A DNA stretch of 7,116 nt, from positions 1 to 7,116 of the forward strand of contig PLNZ01000062.1 in the NCBI GenBank assembly GCA_003142915.1, in the 5' to 3' direction. This document shows, in pieces, positions 1 through 5,593 of this stretch. A program made the position numbers and the translations under genes. Below the pieces are notes generated by a model. It did not search any database. It was given only the letters and a program-made list of their open reading frames with translations, and was not told the origin of the DNA. Within the stretch, counting starts at the first letter, position 1. Each line of letters opens with the position of its first letter. Origin of the DNA: Ignavibacteriales bacterium. GTDB lineage: Bacteria; Bacteroidota; Ignavibacteria; Ignavibacteriales; Ignavibacteriaceae.

Positions 1-236
1 ATATAATATGGGAAACGCGAAGAGCAGCCGATGCCGGATACCCAGACCATATTTTCTTTCCTGATATTTAAATCAGGAGCTGTCCTCTGAAACTGTGCAA
101 GGATTGAATAATCACCGCATCCGGGGCACCATCTTACATCCTGTGATGATGCAAAATCCTTTGATGTATATTTTATTTCTCCGGATGTCTGAACTTCCGG
201 GTTATTTTCGGAATTATTCATAGATTGTTCTTTCAT
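1..236 (-). CDS. korB: 2-oxoglutarate:ferredoxin oxidoreductase beta subunit, second copy (KorB2), 3' part outside window
   Basis: Only the first 78 codons are visible; the gene runs off the low-coordinate edge. The ATG at 236-234 overlaps the korA2 stop codon (ATGA, 233-236). An AGGAG ribosome binding site lies at 248-244 with a 7-nt spacer, so the start is well supported and translation is probably coupled to korA2. A second Met (codon 6) has no comparable site. The protein starts with a polar tail of about 22 residues. It then shows RWCPGCGDYSILAQ with Cys37 and Cys40, and GIGCSSRFPYY with Cys71; these are three of the four cysteines that bind the [4Fe-4S] cluster in this beta-subunit family. 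The region from about residue 25 closely matches KorB1 in this window. The TPP-binding GDG motif and the fourth Cys lie beyond the edge. The role inferred from KorA2 and KorB1 is the cytoplasmic TPP/FeS subunit of a KorAB enzyme. Confidence 0.93.
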   Translation of the reverse strand, partial: MKEQSMNNSENNPEVQTSGEIKYTSKDFASSQDVRWCPGCGDYSILAQFQRTAPDLNIRKENMVWVSGIGCSSRFPYY

Positions 237-2068
237 TTTAATTCTCCTAAAACAGATTCGATCTTATTTATTATTTCTGAAATTTTAAATGGAATACCCT
301 GAATTTTAGTTAACGAATCAACCTTTACCAGGTAATCGCTTTTAAGAAATCTTGCCAGTTGGCCCATGTTTAATTCAGGACAAATTATTCTTTTATATTT
401 TTTTAGTATCTCACCGGTATTTTTTGGGAAAGGATTCAAATATTTAAAGTGTGCATGCGCCACCTTTAATCCCTGGCTGCGCACTTTTGCAACAGATTCG
501 GTAATTGCTCCGTAAGTTCCTCCCCACCCTACTATAAGAACATCAGCGTCCTTGTCTCCGACTACTTCAAGCTCCGGTATATCATTCTCAATATTCTTTA
601 CTTTCTGAGCCCTTATTCTAACCATGAATTCATGGTTTTCCGGATCATAGTTTACATCTCCGGATATATTGGATTTTTCCAATCCACCTATCCGGTGTTC
701 AAGGCCTGGAGTTCCGGGGATTGCCCATGGACGAGCAAGATTTTCATCTCTAAGGTATGGCTTAAAGCCTTCTTTTTGCGTTCTGAATTTTACGTTAATC
801 ACAGGAATAGAATCCGGTTCGGGAATGAGCCACGGTTCTGAACCGTTAGCAATGTATCCGTCTGAAAGCAACATTACCGGAACCATATACTTTGTTGAAA
901 TTCTTGCAGCTTCAATCGCCATTGCAAAACAATCGGCAGGGGTAGAAACTGCAAGCACTACTACCGGAGATTCACCATTTCGCCCAATTATTGCCTGCTG
1001 CAAATCCGATTGTTCAGTCTTTGTGGGTAATCCTGTGCTTGGGCCTCCTCTTTGTACGTTAATAATAATTAACGGCAATTCCGTCATTACAGCAAGGCCA
1101 ATTGCTTCTGACTTTAATGCAACACCAGGCCCGCTGGTAGTTGTAATAGCAAGCGCGCCGGAAAAAGAAGCTCCTATTGCAGCGCATACTGCCCCAATTT
1201 CATCTTCTGCCTGGAATGTTCTTACATCAAAGTTTTTATATTTACTTAATTCATGCAGAATATCGGACGCAGGCGTAATAGGATAAGAGCCGAGGAATAA
1301 CGGCAATCCGCTTTTTACAGATGCTGCTATAAATCCAAGCGCCAGAGCTTCGTTACCCGAAATATTCCTATAAATTCCCTTTGGCAGTTTTGCCGGTTCC
1401 ACCTGGTACCTTGTAGTGAACAATTCCGTATTTTCGCCATAATAATATCCTGCCATTAATGCCTTCTCATTGGCTGCCGCAATCAGAGGTTTATTCTTGA
1501 ATTTATTTTTTATCCACTTAATTGTCGGTTCAATCGGGCGGCTGTAGAGCCAATACATTATCCCTAAAGAAAAAAAATTTTTGCAGCGTGATATTTCTTT
1601 CTGAGACAGCCCGGAATTTTCCAATGCAGTACCCGTCAATTGAGTTAAAGGAACCTGCACAACATTGTATCCTTCAAGTTCTTCATCTTCAAGCGGGTTA
1701 TTTGCATATCCAGCAAGTTTAAGATTTTTACTATCAAATGAATTCATATTTACGATTATTGTTGCACCGTGTTTCAGATCTTTTAAATTAGTTTTCAATG
1801 CGGCAGGATTCATGGCAACTAAAACATCCGGAGAATCGCCGGGAGTTTGAATATCGCTGTTGCTGAAGTGTAATTGAAATCCGCTGACGCCGTAAGTTGT
1901 TCCGGCAGGTGCACGAATTTCCGCAGGGTAATCCGGTAAAGTACTTAAATCATTCCCAACAAGCGCTGTAGTATCTGTAAACTGCGATCCTGTAAGCTGC
2001 ATTCCGTCGCCGGAATCACCTGCAAATCTTACAGTTACTTCATTGAGTTCCAATACTTCTTTAGTCAT
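233..2068 (-). CDS. korA: 2-oxoglutarate:ferredoxin oxidoreductase alpha subunit with fused gamma domain, second copy (KorA2)
   Basis: Complete, 611 residues, the usual size for KorA with an N-terminal gamma domain. With KorB it would catalyse 2-oxoglutarate + CoA + oxidised ferredoxin to succinyl-CoA + CO2 + reduced ferredoxin, or the reverse, in the cytoplasm. Domains: gamma domain at about 11-190, opening with RFAGDSGDGMQLTGSQF; TPP pyrimidine/substrate domain at about 230-430 with YPITPAS (262-268), TTTSGPG (309-315) and QRGGPSTGLPTKTEQ (339-353); C-terminal domain at about 505-605 with GWGGTYGAI (514-522). YPITP and the following Arg are the substrate-contact motifs described for archaeal 2-oxoacid:ferredoxin oxidoreductases. 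There is no ferredoxin-like CxxCxxC domain. The ATG has a GAGGTG site at 2085-2080 with an 11-nt spacer. The gene overlaps korB2 by 4 nt. It is about 70% identical to KorA1 over the first 225 residues (my eye count). Another 2-oxoacid substrate is possible, but the partner KorB style favours 2-oxoglutarate. Confidence 0.95.
   Translation of the reverse strand: MTKEVLELNEVTVRFAGDSGDGMQLTGSQFTDTTALVGNDLSTLPDYPAEIRAPAGTTYGVSGFQLHFSNSDIQTPGDSPDVLVAMNPAALKTNLKDLKHGATIIVNMNSFDSKNLKLAGYANNPLEDEELEGYNVVQVPLTQLTGTALENSGLSQKEISRCKNFFSLGIMYWLYSRPIEPTIKWIKNKFKNKPLIAAANEKALMAGYYYGENTELFTTRYQVEPAKLPKGIYRNISGNEALALGFIAASVKSGLPLFLGSYPITPASDILHELSKYKNFDVRTFQAEDEIGAVCAAIGASFSGALAITTTSGPGVALKSEAIGLAVMTELPLIIINVQRGGPSTGLPTKTEQSDLQQAIIGRNGESPVVVLAVSTPADCFAMAIEAARISTKYMVPVMLLSDGYIANGSEPWLIPEPDSIPVINVKFRTQKEGFKPYLRDENLARPWAIPGTPGLEHRIGGLEKSNISGDVNYDPENHEFMVRIRAQKVKNIENDIPELEVVGDKDADVLIVGWGGTYGAITESVAKVRSQGLKVAHAHFKYLNPFPKNTGEILKKYKRIICPELNMGQLARFLKSDYLVKVDSLTKIQGIPFKISEIINKIESVLGELK
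244..248 (-). promoter_or_regulatory. ribosome binding site of korB2
   Basis: AGGAG lies 7 nt before the ATG at 236, inside the 3' end of korA2. It fixes the korB2 start at the ATGA overlap rather than at the Met five codons further in. Confidence 0.75.
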
Positions 2069-2466
2069 AAAATATTTTACACCTCAAATAATTTTTAATA
2101 TGTTATTCAAAAAAATGACCACCCCATGAGTATATAGTTGTCAAAAAAGTATCTGTTTTTGTCATTCCCGTGTCACATAATAAATTCGGATAAAACAGTA
2201 ATCTAATACTTTTAAAGTGTAAAAGATTCCCAATCCGACCGGGGCAGATTAGATTCGAGAGTATGACAATAGAGTTACCTTTACTTTTCAGACAACCTCT
2301 TAATGGGTGGTCAAAAACTTTAATTAGTTCAGGATTCACAAGGAAATCATTATTGCTTATGAGAAAGTTCTTTTTATAGAATATCCACAATTGGCAGTTA
2401 AATCAGCGAGTAAAAACTAATTTAATTTTACAAATAAAAAGATAAGATAGATCACAAGGATAAGAA
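2069..2466. other. 398-nt spacer between the two korAB pairs
   Basis: No convincing gene. The central part, 2116-2313, is a palindromic MITE-like element with its own entry. Between it and korA2 (2069-2115) lies A/T-rich DNA with the korA2 ribosome binding site; I could not identify a clear promoter. The stretch 2314-2466, just downstream of the korB1 stop, is A/T-rich. It has only a weak 6-bp inverted repeat (GTAAAA at 2410-2415, TTTTAC at 2426-2431) and no G/C-rich hairpin followed by a T run, so korB1 has no clear intrinsic terminator here. Read-through from korA1-korB1 into korA2-korB2 is therefore possible. Confidence 0.6.
2116..2313. mobile_element. MITE-like palindromic element, about 198 bp
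   Basis: The ends are inverted repeats: TGACCACCCC (2116-2125) faces GGGTGGTCA (2305-2313). The symmetry continues inward in register. GTTGTC-nn-AAAAGTA (2137-2151) faces its complement at 2282-2296 with two mismatches. TTGTCAT (2159-2165) faces ATGACAA (2263-2269). TCGGAT (2186-2191) faces ATCCGA (2233-2238). Near the centre ACTTTTAAAGT (2208-2218) is almost self-complementary. AATCTAAT (2200-2207) can also pair with ATTAGATT (2248-2255). The whole segment could fold into one long imperfect hairpin. There is no transposase; the ORF across it on the minus strand resembles no family I recognise. The flanks are A-runs (AAAA on both sides), so a target duplication cannot be told from chance. The TG...CA ends with a C-run resemble IS3-family ends, which is only a hint. 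It could instead be a non-mobile palindromic repeat or an mRNA-processing structure. Confidence 0.5.
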
Positions 2467-3528
2467 TTAATTTACAGTCCAGGTATTCGCGTCAAACAAA
2501 ACTTTTTCTAAATCACCTTCGCCCTTTTTCTTCGTAACGTTAGCAATCTGTTCTTCAACATCTCCGTCGTAGGTTGATTTAAATACCTGTCTGAAAACTC
2601 CAATAGGAGTAGGCATTGAAGGGTCATCAGTCATATAAGCAAGCATAGTGGCGATTATACGGCTGTCGCTGAATTCATCATGAACAATGATATCTTCAAC
2701 TCTGTGTTTGCCGGGTCCCACGTCAACAACAACAGGCTTATTTCCATCCATTATAATGCCTTTATCTTTATTTACACCAAATAACATAGGTTTGCCGTGT
2801 TCAACATAAAGGACGTTATCATCTCTTGTCTTTTTATCGGTTAATTTATCGAAAGCGCCGTCATTATAAATCACACAGTTTTGAAAAATTTCAAGGAACG
2901 CAATTCCTTTATGTTCTGCGGCTCTTTTAATCATAGCCTGAAGATGTTTTGCGTCGCCGTCTATCGCTCTTGCGACAAAAGTAGCATTAGCACCAAGAGC
3001 AAGAGGAATAGGATTAAAAGGATAATCAACACTTCCATAAGGAGATGTTTTGGTTTTCTTCCCTTTTTCCGATGTAGGCGAATACTGTCCTTTTGTTAAC
3101 CCGTAAATTCTATTGTTGAAGAGAAGGATTTTAAGGTCAACATTTTTTCTGCAGGCATGAATAAAATGATTTCCGCCAATGCTTAGTAAATCGCCATCAC
3201 CCGCAGCAACCCATACGGAGAGATCCGGCCGGCTTATTTTTACACCGGTTGCTATTGCAGGCGCCCTTCCGTGAATAGTGTGGAAGCCGTAAGTATTCAT
3301 ATAATAAGGGAAACGTGAAGAACAGCCGATACCGGAAATCCATACAATATTTTCTTTTTTTATTCCTGCCAAATCGGGAAATGACCTTTGTACCTGGGCA
3401 AGAATAGAATAATCACCGCATCCGGGACACCATCTAACATCTTCGCTGCTTGCAAAATCTTTAGCCGATAATTTCACGCCATTGACATCGTTTTCTTTAT
3501 CCGGCTGATTTATCTTAATATCTGTCAT
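2467..3528 (-). CDS. korB: 2-oxoglutarate:ferredoxin oxidoreductase beta subunit, first copy (KorB1)
   Basis: 353 residues from the preferred ATG. The frame stays open to a TTG at 3543, but that TTG sits directly on the GGAGG site (3541-3537), which is 8 nt before the ATG, so I place the start at 3528. The protein is the TPP/FeS subunit of the KorAB complex. Visible motifs from the ATG: WCPGCGD with Cys34 and Cys37, GIGCSSRFPYY with Cys69, and QNCVIYND with Cys218, giving the four [4Fe-4S] ligands. The TPP-pyrophosphate/Mg motif begins GDGD at 110-113 and ends NN at 138-139. GLTKGQYSPTS follows at about 143-153; the Leu and Lys there correspond to residues linked to 2-oxoglutarate recognition in archaeal enzymes, while pyruvate-type enzymes usually have TGGQ (from memory). 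The C-terminal part (MPTPIGVF onwards) is ordinary for the family. The gene overlaps korA1 by 14 nt, so the two are co-transcribed and probably translationally coupled. Confidence 0.95.
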   Translation of the reverse strand: MTDIKINQPDKENDVNGVKLSAKDFASSEDVRWCPGCGDYSILAQVQRSFPDLAGIKKENIVWISGIGCSSRFPYYMNTYGFHTIHGRAPAIATGVKISRPDLSVWVAAGDGDLLSIGGNHFIHACRKNVDLKILLFNNRIYGLTKGQYSPTSEKGKKTKTSPYGSVDYPFNPIPLALGANATFVARAIDGDAKHLQAMIKRAAEHKGIAFLEIFQNCVIYNDGAFDKLTDKKTRDDNVLYVEHGKPMLFGVNKDKGIIMDGNKPVVVDVGPGKHRVEDIIVHDEFSDSRIIATMLAYMTDDPSMPTPIGVFRQVFKSTYDGDVEEQIANVTKKKGEGDLEKVLFDANTWTVN

Positions 3529-5368
3529 TGCCTTTTCCTCCAAGTAATTCTTTTATCTTTCCTTCTATTTCGGATACCCTGAATGGTAAACCCCTAACTA
3601 CATTAAATTGTTCAACCGGCACGAGAAATTCACTTCTGATTATTTTTGCCAATTGTCCAAGGTTTATTTCAGGAATTAAAATTTTCTTAAAACCCGAGAG
3701 GACTTTTCCTGTATTAGCAGGGAAAGGATTAAGATATTTCAAGTGTGCCTGTGAGACTTTATAACCTGCTACTCTTGCTTTTATAACAGCCTCAGTTATT
3801 GCACCATAAGTTCCGCCCCAGCCAAGTATAAGCAGTTCACCGTTTGGTTCGCCATCCAATTGAAGATCCGGAATATCCTTCGCAATATTTTTTACTTTTT
3901 TATCTCTTATCTTTACCATTAAATCATGATTATCGCCATCATAACTAACCATGCCGGAAATATTTGCTTTTTCCAAGCCGCCGATTCTATGCTCCAAACC
4001 CGGTGTGCCCGGCTTAACCCATGGCCGTGATAAATTTTCATCTCTTAAATATGGAGCAAACCCTTCTTTATCAGTTGTGAATTTAACGGGTATTCTTGGT
4101 AGTTCGCTTACGTGCGGTATTTTCCATGGTTCCGAACCATTACCAAGATAACCGTCCGTTAAAAGAATGACAGGCGTCATATATTTAATAGCGATCCTTG
4201 CTGCTTCAAGAGCCATATAGAAACAATCGCTTGGAGTAGCGGCGGCAATAACCGGAACCGGTGACTCCCCGTTTCTTCCATAAACTGCCTGTAATAAATC
4301 TGCCTGCTCAGTTTTTGTTGGAAGCCCTGTACTTGGTCCGCCTCTTTGAACATCAACTATAACGATGGGCAGCTCTGTTATAACCGCCAAACCTATAGCT
4401 TCAGTCTTTAAAGCAAGACCGGGACCGCTTGTGGTTGTTAATGCAAGATTACCTGCATAGGCAGCGCCAATAGCTGAAGTAATACCTGCAATTTCATCTT
4501 CTGCCTGAAATGTTTTTACACCAAAATCTTTATAATAACTTAGGTACTGCAGAATTTCAGAAGCAGGGGTGATAGGATATGAACCGAGGAAAAGCGGCAG
4601 CCCGCTTTTTACCGATGCAGCTAAAAATCCAAGTGCAGTCGCTTCGTTTCCTGATATGCTTCTATAAGTACCTTTTGGAAGTTTAGCAGGTTCAACTTCG
4701 TAACGTATGGAGAATAATTCAGTATTTTCACCGTAATTATACCCCGCTAAAAGGGCTTTTTCGTTTGCTTCTATAAATTGAGGTTTATTTTTAAATTTTT
4801 CTCTAATCCAATTTTGTGTCTGTTCCAATGGCCTGTCAAAAAGCCAATACATTAAGCCGAGTGCGTAAAAGTTTTTGCATCTTGAAATTTCTTTTTGCGA
4901 TAAAGAAGTTCCTTCAAGAGCTTTTGTTGTGAGATGAGTAATAGGTACGGGATAAACCTCGAATCCTTCAAGGCTTTTATCTTCCAATGGATTAAAATCA
5001 TACTTAGCTAACTGAAGATTTTTTTTATCAAAAGAATCCGTATTAGCAATTATTATTGCCCCGGGTTTTAATTCACCGATATTCTTTTTTATAGCGGCTG
5101 GATTCATTGCAACAAGAACATCGGGCCTATCGCCGGGAGTATAAATATCGCTGCTGCTGAAATGAAGCTGAAATCCGCTTACACCATAAACGGTACCCTG
5201 GGGAGCCCTGATTTCTGCAGGATAATCGGGAAGGGTTTTTAAATCATTACCAAAAATCGCAGTGGTTTCGCTAAACTGACTACCGGTCAATTGCATTCCA
5301 TCACCGGAATCACCGGCAAACCTAACCGTTATTTCGGTAACATTCCGGACTTCTTTTTCTTTGATCAT
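3515..5368 (-). CDS. korA: 2-oxoglutarate:ferredoxin oxidoreductase alpha subunit with fused gamma domain, first copy (KorA1)
   Basis: Complete, 617 residues. It has the same three-part plan as KorA2: gamma domain at about 13-195 (RFAGDSGDGMQLTGSQF at 16-32), TPP pyrimidine/substrate domain at about 235-435 and C-terminal domain at about 510-605 (GWGGTYGAI at 516-524). Active-site motifs are intact and identical to the second copy: YPITPAS (264-270), TTTSGPG (311-317) and QRGGPSTGLPTKTEQ (341-355). It would form a complex with KorB1 and exchange electrons with ferredoxin, since neither subunit carries a ferredoxin domain. The ATG at 5368 has only an A-rich weak site (AAGATAAAATA just upstream), unlike the strong sites of the korB genes. 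No better start lies before the conserved gamma domain. A possible 21-codon ORF ends 16 nt before this start. The first 225 residues differ from KorA2 at about 30% of positions (my count), mostly in the second half of the gamma domain. Activity on another 2-oxoacid cannot be excluded. Confidence 0.95.
   Translation of the reverse strand: MIKEKEVRNVTEITVRFAGDSGDGMQLTGSQFSETTAIFGNDLKTLPDYPAEIRAPQGTVYGVSGFQLHFSSSDIYTPGDRPDVLVAMNPAAIKKNIGELKPGAIIIANTDSFDKKNLQLAKYDFNPLEDKSLEGFEVYPVPITHLTTKALEGTSLSQKEISRCKNFYALGLMYWLFDRPLEQTQNWIREKFKNKPQFIEANEKALLAGYNYGENTELFSIRYEVEPAKLPKGTYRSISGNEATALGFLAASVKSGLPLFLGSYPITPASEILQYLSYYKDFGVKTFQAEDEIAGITSAIGAAYAGNLALTTTSGPGLALKTEAIGLAVITELPIVIVDVQRGGPSTGLPTKTEQADLLQAVYGRNGESPVPVIAAATPSDCFYMALEAARIAIKYMTPVILLTDGYLGNGSEPWKIPHVSELPRIPVKFTTDKEGFAPYLRDENLSRPWVKPGTPGLEHRIGGLEKANISGMVSYDGDNHDLMVKIRDKKVKNIAKDIPDLQLDGEPNGELLILGWGGTYGAITEAVIKARVAGYKVSQAHLKYLNPFPANTGKVLSGFKKILIPEINLGQLAKIIRSEFLVPVEQFNVVRGLPFRVSEIEGKIKELLGGKGNDRY
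3537..3541 (-). promoter_or_regulatory. ribosome binding site deciding the korB1 start
   Basis: GGAGG lies 8 nt before the ATG at 3528-3526, inside the 3' end of korA1. The longest open frame begins at a TTG (3543-3541) that overlaps this site, so that start is unlikely. Confidence 0.8.
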
Positions 5369-5384
5369 TATTTTATCTTATTAA

Positions 5385-5450
5385 TTAGAAATTAAAACGC
5401 CAGAATAAACTTCCCATAAACCGTGCCATTTTATGTAATAGTTTCTTCAT
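5385..5450 (-). CDS. possible 21-residue cationic peptide ahead of korA1
   Basis: An ATG at 5450 opens 21 codons ending in TAA at 5387-5385, 16 nt before the korA1 ATG. The peptide begins MKKLLHKMAR and ends in a Trp/Phe-rich tail (LFWRFNF). It has five Lys/Arg, one His and no acidic residue, and basic residues are spaced among Leu, Met and Phe as in an amphipathic helix. I do not recognise it. The ribosome binding site is weak (GAGAATAAGA before the ATG). It could be a leader peptide coupled to korA1, an independent membrane-active small protein, or chance; open frames this short are common in A/T-rich spacers. Confidence 0.25.
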   Translation of the reverse strand: MKKLLHKMARFMGSLFWRFNF

Positions 5451-5463
5451 TCTTATTCTCAAT

Positions 5464-5469
5464 ATTATA
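5464..5469 (-). promoter_or_regulatory. possible -10 box for the korA1-korB1 operon
   Basis: TATAAT reads on the minus strand about 95 nt before the korA1 start. The best upstream match, TTTGTA at 5496-5491, is 21 nt away, too far for a standard -35 element. TTTG boxes at 5496-5493 and 5474-5471 recall Bacteroidota promoter elements, but the downstream one lacks the TA of TAnnTTTG. Transcription from here would start within about 10 nt of the mini-ORF ATG. Confidence 0.3.
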
Positions 5470-5483
5470 TCAAATAATGTTTA

Positions 5484-5525
5484 TTTCCTATACAAAGTGT
5501 TATTAGTGTTCTCATATATAGGAAA
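5484..5525. repeat. spaced inverted repeat upstream of korA1, possible operator or mRNA hairpin
   Basis: TTTCCTATA (5484-5492) faces TATAGGAAA (5517-5525), a perfect 9-bp pair with a 24-nt gap. On the minus strand the arms lie about 15-60 nt before the TATAAT box, a usual place for a transcription factor. The arm centres are 33 bp apart, about three helical turns. As RNA it would be an A/U-rich stem of modest strength and would lie upstream of the proposed transcript start, so a DNA site is the likelier reading. Confidence 0.35.
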
Positions 5526-5553
5526 CAGTACTTTTTGAATATGAAAAGAAGGG

Positions 5554-5593
5554 AAAATATTTTGGGATTGCCATCCCTTTGGGAGAATATTTT
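5554..5593 (-). terminator. possible intrinsic terminator of the dsbD-like gene
   Basis: On the minus strand AAAATATT (5593-5586, starting in the stop codon) pairs with AATATTTT (5561-5554). Inside it GGGAT (5577-5573) pairs with ATCCC (5568-5564) around a 4-nt loop, with an asymmetric internal loop between the stems. The alternative stem TCCC-ttt-GGGA (5574-5584) competes. The downstream T-run is short (TTTT within the outer arm, then CCC), so it is not a textbook terminator. Confidence 0.4.

Noticed and set aside
669..1286. 205-codon open frame on the plus strand inside korA2
   Set aside because: It is antisense to a strongly conserved coding region; its sequence is a mirror of conserved KorA motifs. 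A shorter antisense frame appears at the same place in korA1 (3951-4151), as expected of a shadow.
2083..2111. TTTG...TTTG pair before korA2 as a Bacteroidota-type promoter
   Set aside because: The downstream box reads ATTATTTG and lacks the TA of TAnnTTTG, the spacing is short, and the start would fall at the ribosome binding site.
2116..2313. CRISPR-like or tandem repeat array
   Set aside because: The repeats are inverted and nested, each occurring once per arm, with no regular spacer units.
2103..2390. 95-codon open frame on the minus strand in the korB1-korA2 spacer
   Set aside because: It runs straight across both ends of the palindromic element, has no good ribosome binding site and resembles no protein family I know. 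The element's symmetry explains the sequence better than a gene does.
2314..2466. Intrinsic terminator after korB1
   Set aside because: Only A/T-only weak inverted repeats are present; no stable stem followed by a T run.
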